In this document: one piece after another, positions 9,601 through 17,210 of the stretch
How the letters are laid out: each line of letters opens with the position of its first letter
Position numbering within the stretch: position 1 is the first letter of the stretch
Virus record (IMG/VR): IMGVR_UViG_3300009155_000059
Location: 1 to 64,000 of that record
Origin: a virus
Reading direction: 5' to 3' (one strand)
Length of the DNA stretch: 64,000 nt
Translations under genes and position numbers: made by a program
The notes under the pieces: model-generated
Database searches by the model: none
The model's input: only the letters and a program-made list of their open reading frames with translations
What the model was told of the DNA's origin: nothing

Positions 9601-11299
9601 ATTTTAGCTTTTCACCTAATTGTCCCATCCCATTTACCATGGGTCCAACCACGCTCCCAGCTTTGCGCATTTTGTCAGTTAAGCTATCAGTCTCATTAAT
9701 ATTAGCCATGAGTGACAAGTTACTAGTCACGTCGGACAATTCTCTCACTATCTTACCAGTTTCTTTGGTGGCAATACCGATCTCGCGTGCTGTTTTTGCG
9801 AACGCCAATCCTAACTTGTTAGCTGATTCAACCCCTTCTTTACCAAGAATCGCCCCAGATTCTTCTACCATGGAGTTTAACATTTCGATGTGGTGCCGCG
9901 CATCGTCCGCAGATAGGCCCATCGTACGCATCGCCACTGCGGTAGTACCCATGATGCGGGACGTATCTTCCAGGGACATCCCAACTGATTTCAGGTTCCG
10001 TGCAAGCGCAGCTTGCGTTTGTATACTAACACCAGTCACTCTGGCTAACTGCCCGAACGTGCCTACTAATTTCATAGTTTCAGCGAAATTACCTTTAGTG
10101 GCTACGCCATTGGTGATTAATGCCTTGGTGGCCTCAGTAGCAGCTTGAGATGTAATCCCATAAGCACCAGCCGTAGTTTCCATTGCGGAAGCCAAATCGT
10201 ACTGGCCAGCTATCATCCTGTAATTCGCTTCTATGAAATCATCCGGAGCATCCCACTTCCTTAACTCACCTACGATCGAAGAAGCGATGCTATAGAGCTC
10301 TCGGCTGACCTTTGCAGCCGTAGCCAATTTTGTACCGAAGCCTTCCGAGAGTTTATTAAGGATTAGGAATTGTCCGCTCTCCTTCATCACCATTTCAAGT
10401 TCAGTCTGGTGATTTTTATTTTTTGTCTTGATAGTGTCGGTAATTTTTAACAGCGATTTTTGATGCTCGTTTAAACTACCACCTTCCTTTAAGATCCCAT
10501 TTAACTGTATGCCTTGTAGTCGTGCATACTCAGCGAAATACCTTTGCTGTTCTATAGTCAGGCTAGCCCAGATTTCACCAATGTTTTCTAGACTGCTAGC
10601 CATAAATTCTGGATCAAGGCTACCAGTTAACGCTGCGAACTGCTCGTTGGTTAGCTTAGACAGTTCTCCGAGACTACCGAATTTTTCGCGCATTGCCGCC
10701 AGCGCCGTATTCACGCTTTGAGGAACGATTAAATTACTGACCACTTTATTCGTAGCTTTGAGTATGTCGAAGTGTTCCTTGCTCACTGTGACGCTTTTTG
10801 TCATATTATCTGTAAGGCCTGCAACCGCCGTATTGGTCTGCTCAACCGTACCTAGATAGGTTTTGCTAATAGCTTCAATAGCCTTTGTGCCATCAATTAG
10901 ATCACCGACTCGTCCTGTTGCTTCCGCTAGCTCTTTGGCGTAAGCTGTACTATGTGTAACCAAAGCAGTGCTGCTAGCTACCAAATTATCTGTAGAACCT
11001 TTGGCTCGTTCTAGCGTGTCCGCATATGCTGTGCTATGTGCCACACTCTGTAAAAGAAGCCTATTATAGAACTGTAACGGCATAGTTAAATTATTGGTAG
11101 TGATGTCCTTGAATTTATTAAGCTCTACAGACATGACGCCAACGGTGCCAACCACTTCCATGAATGCTGTATTTATTTGACTTTCAATTTGCTGCTCAAG
11201 CTGCGCAAACTGCTCTGAGACATCGTCGATCGCAGTACGAAGGATCTCTTGATCTAATTGAATCTGCAGCTGAAGTGCGTATTTGTTGATATCTGCCAT
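6686..11299 (-). CDS. Tail tape measure protein
   Basis: At 1537 residues this is the longest gene of the tail block. The N-terminal 600 residues are helical and polar, with heptad-like stretches. Residues about 630-1370 are extremely Ala/Leu/Val/Ile-rich, with many candidate transmembrane helices in near-continuous succession (for example AIPALFAIAAVLLAVAAVAA). The C-terminus is polar again. Tape measure proteins set tail length and often carry membrane-active segments for genome delivery. The start is ATG at 11299 with GAGG upstream. Its position downstream of the tube proteins and hub fits. The hydrophobic fraction is unusually large even for this class. Confidence 0.8.
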   Translation of the reverse strand: MADINKYALQLQIQLDQEILRTAIDDVSEQFAQLEQQIESQINTAFMEVVGTVGVMSVELNKFKDITTNNLTMPLQFYNRLLLQSVAHSTAYADTLERAKGSTDNLVASSTALVTHSTAYAKELAEATGRVGDLIDGTKAIEAISKTYLGTVEQTNTAVAGLTDNMTKSVTVSKEHFDILKATNKVVSNLIVPQSVNTALAAMREKFGSLGELSKLTNEQFAALTGSLDPEFMASSLENIGEIWASLTIEQQRYFAEYARLQGIQLNGILKEGGSLNEHQKSLLKITDTIKTKNKNHQTELEMVMKESGQFLILNKLSEGFGTKLATAAKVSRELYSIASSIVGELRKWDAPDDFIEANYRMIAGQYDLASAMETTAGAYGITSQAATEATKALITNGVATKGNFAETMKLVGTFGQLARVTGVSIQTQAALARNLKSVGMSLEDTSRIMGTTAVAMRTMGLSADDARHHIEMLNSMVEESGAILGKEGVESANKLGLAFAKTAREIGIATKETGKIVRELSDVTSNLSLMANINETDSLTDKMRKAGSVVGPMVNGMGQLGEKLKSGAALSQSEGLALKQMAESVGMNVNQFKLLYIQSSKTGAELAKMEQEINDAAEQAKSAAKINDMYTESMENFSKQVEGIWNEIKTIVLPVVYTFMHALAAVLWVFRAITYTLAAIIGPFMSFASATNESAFGLEIFTGIATPLIDLFRMLGSGLSYLASMFNFFGNNLNKAWNELTWVEAAAKLVLSAFKMVAQVIMLVLGAVVIWLVVGGQLITFFNVLASTIGFSGGSIATTGATMLSRLATSFTSFVTNVSGSLSTFFTRVAQGIGQFLTSIANAMLSASRVLGRIATNLAPAVPVLLAIGVAVLLVAAGVYIFAMSLGMLAANAVTALVAVVVLGLFIWALVAIATGATAAIPALFAIAAVLLAVAAVAAAIGLAVMMVGLGFKFAAEGVAILAEHLTAELASNMLLAASAMLVLALSIAVLAIAAWFGAPGIWFLAFSLMIVAAAVLLAAYGMEWLGSGMVALGDGVANLASSFSAGLIGNLFMLGAAIAWLFWSATGLGWLSEAFLKLGTGMQMFADGMTALSAGALMQFATDIQQAAELLGPAMEELTPAIEAVKASVNGLIMAGIQLSIGASFLAFGAMMIYVSAVALYNAGDMMYEGAVALQYNAILLSESAPLLLEAATILLMAAVPLLLASIGLLFAAYFLLIAAIILVPGSIILSYASVILLFASTVLYLSSLFMYPASEWLLISSALLIEAAIQILIGARILLHAAVVLAFAVTFLYYGAWSLLSLAAIFYVASVALIFPVLLFNLVAKGILVGSKNLGTAADLLNEAGKAFTGASAAFQAASLAMNQTVDPLVFVIRKLTNSGIVENLTAFAVSITDPITKIASAFGELADSINKYVTAMLELSRYDAEIGGAMARQQEQLTSLSDYASSTETLTSPVIGGNVMPDDVMAQPLASNRRATVTYGSQQRAAATGFNTTSYDKTDITPMVEKLEEVRLLLENMLPDLARRQRSQLGEWI

Positions 11300-11332
11300 T
11301 ATGCGGCCTCCAAATTTATATTTGGGTTACCG

Positions 11333-12676
11333 CTACGGCACTTGAACTCCGGTCCCGTTAGAATCCCACCGGCTTACATAAATGTCAGTCAGCCATCCTG
11401 TCGTTATCTTAAACGTATGACGAAAACCATATACACACCAATTACCATTTGCCCAATATGGTCCCTGCTCGTTTGCTAAAGCCCATCTAATGTACACTGT
11501 ATCGACACCAAGGCCTTTGGTGTCTGCAAATTCACCGTCACCTGGAACAGTTATTACGCCTTTCAATTCATTGTTTAGAAGACCGAAATAATAAGCTCTG
11601 GCCTTCCCATCGAGATAATCTTGATATGGCACACCTATCTCACCCCCAGAGTACATTTCTGGCATTGAATTGAAATTCGTCATCCCGATACCAAGTGCAA
11701 TCTGCGTTTGTGGGTTAGTGACAGCATCGACTACTGAGCCAGGGTCCGGACCTTCAAAGCTACCCGCAGGCGATACTTTGGGGATTTGTTTAGTTGCAGT
11801 GTAATTTTCTCCCACTACGCAGTATGAATAAACAGGGTAATTATTAAATACTGACTGGTTATCATTACTGAAATACGCATTATATGTGCTCGGTGTCCCT
11901 GCGCTAGAAATGGCGCCAGCTACTACGAATTGGCTATTGTTAGAAATTATTCGGCCAGTAAGAAGGGTATTGGGCAGACCCTGACCTGCGCTATAAAATC
12001 TCCTCTGTCTGCTAGGTATCTGTCCCTGCGTTCCTATATTAAGAGTGAAACCATCCGTCTCGATAATAATACCAGTCTGATCATATGTTAACGCTGCACC
12101 ATATTCGAGCAAATTCATTAAGAACGTCTTATAATCCATTCTGAGCAAATACCATCTCATTGTATCCGATCCACGGAATTTTGTGACCGTAGTGGTGACA
12201 TATAAGAGCACATTATTAAATAATTTGGTTAATGCTTGGTCAAGGCTGCCTACCAACACACCACCGTCAGCAAAAGATGTACTGAGGAAATAGGTCGCAG
12301 GGTCCACAGCGGTAATCTCGGCTTGGCCCTTCTCAAATGGACCTTGACAAAACTCCATAGTGGTCACGATAGCAGTGCGTAGCGGCGTGGCATTATCCGG
12401 TATAGTCACATCGCCACTTGTATTACGGTACTGAAATTCGATATACAATGGTTCCTTTTTTGCTGTCTTAAGATAATCTTTAGCTATTAAATCGTTAAGC
12501 AAAAGCAAGAATGCATCATTTACACGAAATGTGACACTGTAACCATTATTGACCATTCCGGTGAATTCCGCTGAAAACACCTTTGAGCCGTAATCATCAG
12601 TCGGCGTACCGAAGTGTCCCACTTGAAATGATACATAAAAATATGATGCTTTAGATGTCGGTGGTGATCCAGCCAT
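11333..12676 (-). CDS. Putative baseplate hub protein (gp27/gpD-like)
   Basis: A 447-residue protein immediately upstream of the tape-measure gene. It is beta-rich, with strands such as YSVTFRVNDAF and ITAVDPATYFLSTSF plus a helical insert (LDQALTKLFNNVLLYV). It resembles in layout the tandem-barrel hub proteins (T4 gp27, Mu gp44, P2 gpD) that sit on top of the spike. No single motif proves this; the call rests on size, position and fold-like pattern. Its ATG shares bases with the ATG of the divergent gene at 12675. Confidence 0.5.
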   Translation of the reverse strand: MAGSPPTSKASYFYVSFQVGHFGTPTDDYGSKVFSAEFTGMVNNGYSVTFRVNDAFLLLLNDLIAKDYLKTAKKEPLYIEFQYRNTSGDVTIPDNATPLRTAIVTTMEFCQGPFEKGQAEITAVDPATYFLSTSFADGGVLVGSLDQALTKLFNNVLLYVTTTVTKFRGSDTMRWYLLRMDYKTFLMNLLEYGAALTYDQTGIIIETDGFTLNIGTQGQIPSRQRRFYSAGQGLPNTLLTGRIISNNSQFVVAGAISSAGTPSTYNAYFSNDNQSVFNNYPVYSYCVVGENYTATKQIPKVSPAGSFEGPDPGSVVDAVTNPQTQIALGIGMTNFNSMPEMYSGGEIGVPYQDYLDGKARAYYFGLLNNELKGVITVPGDGEFADTKGLGVDTVYIRWALANEQGPYWANGNWCVYGFRHTFKITTGWLTDIYVSRWDSNGTGVQVP

Positions 12677-12950
12677 GGAAATTTGGAACCTTTCTTACGT
12701 ATTACCAGGAAAGCCACCTAGTGAAGTGCTTATATTATATTTAGGTAACAAGAATAACAAATATTGCGGAGTGTTATCCACAGCGTTCGGTAGTGAAGAA
12801 GTCGCTGCGCTGAAAGCTTTAGCAGCAGAATGGAAAAACTACTCGGGTAAAATGCGATATCATACACTGAAAAACATGATTGATGTAAATGCTAATTACC
12901 GTGAATACAAAATGGAATACGCAAATATCATTAAAAAACACGTCCTATGA
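12675..12950 (+). CDS. Small protein of unknown function, embedded on the opposite strand
   Basis: A 91-residue plus-strand frame filling the only gap between the hub and primase genes. Its ATG (12675-12677) shares the CATG tetranucleotide with the ATG of the minus-strand hub gene. Its stop overlaps the primase stop by six bases, so both ends are shared with neighbours. The product is soluble and helical in its second half (EEVAALKALAAEWK). A weak GGTGG precedes the start. No family is recognised. The frame explains the gap well and no minus-strand frame competes. Confidence 0.6.
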   Translation: MEIWNLSYVLPGKPPSEVLILYLGNKNNKYCGVLSTAFGSEEVAALKALAAEWKNYSGKMRYHTLKNMIDVNANYREYKMEYANIIKKHVL

Positions 12951-13991
12951 TCTCTTTTTTTTGTCTTTTTCAGCTGCAGCTATCTGTCTTGTTATTTTAA
13001 TTAATGCCTGCATATCTAAAAGCTGTATGCTATCAGCCATCGCCCTTCTGATACTTGGTTTATCTAAACCGCACTCAGTGATACACTCGTTCCAATCTTT
13101 AGCCCCCGATGGTGGTATCGCATAGAACAACTTAAAGCCATGGGGTTTTAAGATGCCATGATTGGATATGATGCTCCTAAGCCCAGCTAAATCATTATCG
13201 ACCGCAAGAATGATGCCAGACTTAGGCTTAAGAAAACAGACTTTACGAGCTTGCTTCTCAGTTAGCATCGCACCGCCGATGGCACAGCATTGATCACCCA
13301 ACGTCATTTTATCGAAAATCGCCTCTACCAAAATCAGATACCGGTTTGGCTCACAATCATCGAAGCCATATAAAAAATCACTCTTACCAATCTTACTACC
13401 GTCCACATCGACTACATTAGTAGGAAAATTAAATGCTTTATTAATCACACTTCGGCTTTGCCAATAGACCAATTCACCGAACTCGTAGTATGGCCAAAGA
13501 ACCGTGACGCCATTGACATGCAGATTTCCTTTCGTTATCTCAACATCCGAGTATCCTCTTTTTAACAAGTACATTAAAGAGATCAATGACTGCTGGTCTT
13601 CTGTATCTCCACTGATCGGCTTGAACTCCGCAGGTATTGCTATGATTCTAGGATCCGGCTTGCTAATTTGCTCTTTGCTGACCGCATACAAGTCAGCATG
13701 GTCTCCTAATACTGACTTCAACGCCTCTCTGATACTGCACTTTAGGACTTTCGATACGAAATTCAGAAAACTAGTATTGCGTTTTCCAGTATGAGTGATT
13801 GGGCCTGCCCACTCGTTACCGCGCCAATCACCGCAGACACCTTTCTCGATGTTTATGCTAAAATGCTCACCGTCATCATACGTTAAGGGATTGTTTAATA
13901 CTAATTCTACGCCATCTTTCCTTTCCTTGAACTGAAACCGCTTAGCTACCCATGCTTTTATCTTACCAGCTGGTATGTTCGATTTTCCCAT
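12945..13991 (-). CDS. DNA primase, TOPRIM-type
   Basis: A 348-residue primase-like protein that would lay RNA primers for the DnaB-type helicase at 36 kb. The TOPRIM core is visible: VEAIFD (222-227) carries the catalytic Glu, then GGAMLTEKQ (239-247), and AVDNDLAG (263-270) supplies the D-x-D metal motif. The N-terminal 80 residues resemble a primase zinc-binding domain in pattern (HFSINIEKGVCGDW) but lack the four-ligand Cys set. It lies among virion genes, far from the rest of the replication module. T4 gp61 is of similar length (342). Confidence 0.8.
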   Translation of the reverse strand: MGKSNIPAGKIKAWVAKRFQFKERKDGVELVLNNPLTYDDGEHFSINIEKGVCGDWRGNEWAGPITHTGKRNTSFLNFVSKVLKCSIREALKSVLGDHADLYAVSKEQISKPDPRIIAIPAEFKPISGDTEDQQSLISLMYLLKRGYSDVEITKGNLHVNGVTVLWPYYEFGELVYWQSRSVINKAFNFPTNVVDVDGSKIGKSDFLYGFDDCEPNRYLILVEAIFDKMTLGDQCCAIGGAMLTEKQARKVCFLKPKSGIILAVDNDLAGLRSIISNHGILKPHGFKLFYAIPPSGAKDWNECITECGLDKPSIRRAMADSIQLLDMQALIKITRQIAAAEKDKKKRS

Positions 13992-14004
13992 AGCTAGTTC
14001 AATA

Positions 14005-14865
14005 CTATTGGATGCTCAACACGTAGCGTTTTGACACACGTGATTGACCATTTGGTAATACTAATTTAATCTGATAGTTATAGGTGCCCTTCAGAAAATC
14101 GGTAGTATTTAATGGATATTGAATCACATACGGATTAGCCCTGAATGACCCTTGTCTTAACCCTATGGTGCAAGGAGCGTCTTTTATTATCGTCTCGCAA
14201 TTTTGCGTAGTAATGGTGATGTAAGGTTGAAGAAACGGTATCATGGGGTCGACCAGATTATAATTGTAGTCATATAATGGCAAAGGCATCAGCCCAACTT
14301 CGAGTGGCCGAAATTCCGGACTGTAGAATTTTTGGTCTAAAGGTTCGAATCCGAATCTTACAGTCTCTAACCCATCGTCGCAGAACCAGTTATTTGGGTA
14401 GACCCAAAACTGGTGACAACACTTAAGCAGCTTTGCTTCATTGGCTGGATCATCTAATGGACACGTAGGGCAACCTGTGCCGTAATCACAAGGGTCAGTA
14501 GCATAGTAATACCACAGGTCAATATAGACTTCTGGGCATGCAAAGTCATTCGGTATATGAAAGTAGAGATGATACTGTCCCTCTAACGGACCGCTCGGTG
14601 TTGCTGTAACATCGCATGGTGAGACAGGAGTGATAGCATCAGGCTGGCACAATGGAGCCGGATATAATGGGTCACATGGATCCACTACCGGAATGGCTGC
14701 GATTAAATTTCCTGGAATGACACTTGTTTTATAGATCTCGACTTTACGAATTGCATATGGATTGGTTGGCCTACCGCCGAGAAAAAATTCATTATTCAAG
14801 TCCACTATTTCGCCACGGCGAGCTGAGATACGCGGAAAAAAAACAGCAGGTACATTGCATGCCAT
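14005..14865 (-). CDS. Cys-rich virion-associated protein, unknown function
   Basis: A 286-residue protein with many cysteines between residues 60 and 170, including CDPLYPAPLC, CPTCPLDDP and LLKCCHQF. It is also rich in Tyr and Pro. The beta-type C-terminal part ends in a strand pair (YNYQIKLVLP). No family is recognised. It lies between the gp26-like block and the primase and shares the direction of the virion genes. The cysteines could bind metal or form disulfides in an extracellular particle; this is inferred from composition only. Confidence 0.55.
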   Translation of the reverse strand: MACNVPAVFFPRISARRGEIVDLNNEFFLGGRPTNPYAIRKVEIYKTSVIPGNLIAAIPVVDPCDPLYPAPLCQPDAITPVSPCDVTATPSGPLEGQYHLYFHIPNDFACPEVYIDLWYYYATDPCDYGTGCPTCPLDDPANEAKLLKCCHQFWVYPNNWFCDDGLETVRFGFEPLDQKFYSPEFRPLEVGLMPLPLYDYNYNLVDPMIPFLQPYITITTQNCETIIKDAPCTIGLRQGSFRANPYVIQYPLNTTDFLKGTYNYQIKLVLPNGQSRVSKRYVLSIQ

Positions 14866-14892
14866 AGGTAAACCCCTTTATGGTATTTTTAC

Positions 14893-15162
14893 CTATCGCC
14901 TAGGCATAGAAGGCATAGAAGGCATGGAAGGCATAGAAGGCATAGAAGGCATTGACGACGAATAGCCCTTTTCACGCTCTTCGCGATCTCGATTTTCTTT
15001 TTCTAGTCTTTTGATCCACCATTTACGATCTTCCGCAGTCATGTTATCTTGTTCAAATAACGTAAGACCGCCATGTTGCTTGAGCAAAAATTGCTGCTCA
15101 AGCAATGAATCGTACTGTTTTTCTAAACTATCAGCGCTTTGCTGGGCGAAAGAAGCCTTCAC
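14893..15162 (-). CDS. Short ORF overlapping the gp26-like gene, candidate frameshift extension
   Basis: The frame gives 89 residues from a GTG at 15162, inside the 3' end of the gp26-like gene. The only nearby ATG (residue 41, MTAEDRKWW) and the GTG both lack a Shine-Dalgarno sequence. Residues 40-66 are a charged helix with a WWIKRLEKE motif. The C-terminus is a pure Ser-Met-Pro repeat (six copies) ending RR. Its frame is +1 relative to the upstream gene, and it is open only within the overlap, so it may be expressed as a ribosomal-frameshift fusion of about 401 residues. It could also be a coupled stand-alone protein. Confidence 0.55.
   Translation of the reverse strand: MKASFAQQSADSLEKQYDSLLEQQFLLKQHGGLTLFEQDNMTAEDRKWWIKRLEKENRDREEREKGYSSSMPSMPSMPSMPSMPSMPRR
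14903..14956. repeat. 9-bp tandem repeat, six units
   Basis: Six consecutive 9-bp units with consensus GGCATAGAA on the plus strand; the third has G for A and the last is diverged. On the coding (minus) strand they encode the Ser-Met-Pro repeat at the end of the short ORF. A unit of nine bases keeps the frame, so copy number can change without breaking the protein. Confidence 0.9.
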
Positions 15163-15165
15163 TTA
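15131..15165 (-). other. Candidate +1 programmed frameshift window
   Basis: Between an in-frame TAA of the downstream frame (15163-15165) and the TGA of the gp26-like gene (15131-15133), the minus strand contains TTC TTT CGC (15154-15146). A tRNA-Phe on TTT (15151-15149) can re-pair on TTC one base downstream, moving into the frame of the short ORF, which continues as Phe-Ala-Gln-Gln. UUU-C is a known type of +1 slip site. No stimulatory structure was identified. The call is an inference. Confidence 0.35.
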
Positions 15166-16099
15166 TTGGCAACTGTGCCGAATACTCGTTTTCGCAATCA
15201 GGGCAAGCCACCTTAATCGTAGTATCAATCCCCGGAGTGTTGTCCTTTAACCATTCCCTAATCGCAGAAGTATCCTGAGCGTGCAGTTTATCGACGAACT
15301 GCTTGATGGCATATTCGTCTGACACCCCCATGATGTCAACAATCACCTTCTCAAGATTCTCATTCAACGTGTTATCTAAGTCGTCAGATGTGATGGTGGA
15401 TTTGAATCTTGGCTGTTTTGATGAATGTGCCGCTGAATTTTTAGCGATCTTTCTCTTAGCTAACATTCCGGTAGTGTCTACTGATCTGATAAACCTCAAA
15501 TTAACATAGACCTCTCGGCCAGTCGCCTTTGTCAAATATGGCAAGATGACTTTAAATGGTTCAGATCCCAACTCATCGTTAGCGTAGGTCACAGTCCCAG
15601 CTAACTCATTTAAATCGTATGTGTGAGTACTAATGCTACTGCATGCCGTATTAGGGCATGTCAGTTGGAACTCGTACAGATTACCATGTGTGATACCACG
15701 TAAGTAGTACAGCAAAAAGATCCTGTCACCCACTAACAGCATCGAAGGATCAAAACCATCTGGGAACTTACAGCATTCCCTAAAAAGATAATCGATGCTT
15801 TGGCCTGATTGGGCTAACCGTTGCGTAGCCAGCACCTTTTCTGCAGTCTGGCTCATGGCCCGTACTTGGATGATCCCATGACCCCATCCATAATACAGAC
15901 CTTTACTCGGTAACGAGCAGTCTTCCCAAGGGATTAGCTTCTCTTTAGGAGTCGCCAATAGACTTTTTACAAATTCTTCATTTGACGAATTGGGCCCAGA
16001 TATGTCTTCCAATTGTCCATACACTACGCCATCGTTCATCGTCGCATCCGACTGATGCGATGGCATTCGTGTCGAATCCAATAGATTTTCTTCTGACAT
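15131..16099 (-). CDS. gp26-like baseplate/tail assembly protein (T4 baseplate family)
   Basis: A 322-residue protein matching the T4 gp26-type family. After an LPSKGLYY element come the helical block with FRECCKFPDGFDPSMLLVGDR and YLRGITHGNLYEF, then a CPNTAC zinc-type knuckle. A second CPDCENEY knuckle near the C-terminus is followed by LPISEGFF. It lies between the tube proteins and the tape measure, the usual place for tail-assembly chaperones. I chose ATG at 16099 (AGGA five bases upstream, after the TAG of the upstream gene); the frame extends to 16153 but would overlap the tube gene. See the frameshift window at its 3' end. Confidence 0.7.
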   Translation of the reverse strand: MSEENLLDSTRMPSHQSDATMNDGVVYGQLEDISGPNSSNEEFVKSLLATPKEKLIPWEDCSLPSKGLYYGWGHGIIQVRAMSQTAEKVLATQRLAQSGQSIDYLFRECCKFPDGFDPSMLLVGDRIFLLYYLRGITHGNLYEFQLTCPNTACSSISTHTYDLNELAGTVTYANDELGSEPFKVILPYLTKATGREVYVNLRFIRSVDTTGMLAKRKIAKNSAAHSSKQPRFKSTITSDDLDNTLNENLEKVIVDIMGVSDEYAIKQFVDKLHAQDTSAIREWLKDNTPGIDTTIKVACPDCENEYSAQLPISEGFFRPAKR

Positions 16100-16106
16100 G
16101 TGGTTC

Positions 16107-16637
16107 CTACGTTTCAGTTGCTTCGGATGACTCTTCAGCCCAATCATACACAATATCTACATCGATCAACTTCACCTCTGACTCAGTGTAGCTTAAATCG
16201 CCATGGGTGATTGATGCTGGCCAGCTTTGGTATAGATTCCATTTTTGCGATCCTACCTCATCGGGAGTTTTGACCAAGATGCTGCTGTTCTTCTTATAAG
16301 TATCAGGAGTTTTCAAACCGCCACTGAACGACCACACAGATTCTCGCCATTGCTTCATTATCGGCAGTAACCCCACTGTATCATACCAAGTCACTTTGAT
16401 ATTTTCCCAATCTATGCTTTTAGCATGCTTATACTTATGAGAAGCGCCGACTATCGTTTCCACATCAACTTTAAACGTCGGTAAACTACATGACTTTAAT
16501 GATACCAATACCGACCCAGGAGCGAAAGCTAAGCCGAGTAATTGTTGTATTTCCCAATAGAACTTAGTGTAATAACTGGCATTAGAATCCGCAAATCTGC
16601 TATTGCCACCTATGCCTTCAATTTGGAAACCAGGCAT
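16107..16637 (-). CDS. Tail tube protein paralogue 3 (gp19-like)
   Basis: A 176-residue member of the T4 gp19/phage tail-tube family. It begins MPGFQI like its two neighbours and shares the layout: N-terminal glycine stretch, YWEIQ strand, the IKVTWYDT strand and a late NLYQSWP motif followed by SEVKLIDVDIVYD. It is the third of three tandem paralogues. ATG at 16637 with AGAGG upstream is preferred to a GTG six bases earlier. Because it is the most divergent copy, it may form a tube end or adaptor ring; this is inference. Confidence 0.75.
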   Translation of the reverse strand: MPGFQIEGIGGNSRFADSNASYYTKFYWEIQQLLGLAFAPGSVLVSLKSCSLPTFKVDVETIVGASHKYKHAKSIDWENIKVTWYDTVGLLPIMKQWRESVWSFSGGLKTPDTYKKNSSILVKTPDEVGSQKWNLYQSWPASITHGDLSYTESEVKLIDVDIVYDWAEESSEATET

Positions 16638-16646
16638 ATGCACCTC

Positions 16647-17210
16647 TTATTCAAATTTCTCCACAAATCTATCGTACCGTAAAGTCAATGAGTATGTAGA
16701 AATTTCATTAGAGCTGTAGTCTAACCCATCGGGATCTAAAGTTGACGGCCAGCAATTGTACAATGTGTAATGCCACATGGTTTGTCCACTACCGTCTGAC
16801 ATCTTAATATCGCACTTAGCAGCATAGGCTTCACGTTTTCCATATCTAGAGTCTGCTTGCTGGAAAACGAATTGTGACCACCACGTCGAAAATCTAAAGG
16901 CTGTGGCGTTTACGTTACCGGCTGTCGTGGCAGCCTCATAATACTTAATGCTGATTGGTTTATAAGTCACTTTGCCAGGCCTGTAAATTACATCGGCCCC
17001 ATTATGTATTTCCATTTCCTTAAATTCGACCTTAGGCCGATCACAAGACGCAACGCTAAGATCTACAAAGTTATTTACAAAAGGTATTAAACCAGGAACA
17101 GATATTCGTAAAGTCCACCTGTATTTCCTCATCATCTCAGCGGTATTAGCAGGGCCACCATCGGCTGGTGGCCCTACTAAACCTTCTGTAGGAATCTGAA
17201 AACCTGGCAT
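16647..17210 (-). CDS. Tail tube protein paralogue 2 (gp19-like)
   Basis: A 187-residue gp19-family protein. It begins MPGFQIP, then has KYRWTLRIS, the ISIKYYEA strand, YNCWPSTLD and the closing strands EISTYSLTLRYDRF. These correspond to the strands of the tube-protein barrel and its final T-Y-D-R motif. Its start overlaps the stop of paralogue 1 (TAATG). It is longer than its neighbours by an insertion around residues 95-125 (NVNATAFRFSTWWSQF). Confidence 0.8.
   Translation of the reverse strand: MPGFQIPTEGLVGPPADGGPANTAEMMRKYRWTLRISVPGLIPFVNNFVDLSVASCDRPKVEFKEMEIHNGADVIYRPGKVTYKPISIKYYEAATTAGNVNATAFRFSTWWSQFVFQQADSRYGKREAYAAKCDIKMSDGSGQTMWHYTLYNCWPSTLDPDGLDYSSNEISTYSLTLRYDRFVEKFE

Noticed and set aside
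14335-14360. T-loop-like GGTTCGAATCC suggesting a tRNA
   Set aside because: It is inside a well-supported coding frame (virion Cys-rich protein) and no acceptor or anticodon arms match around it.
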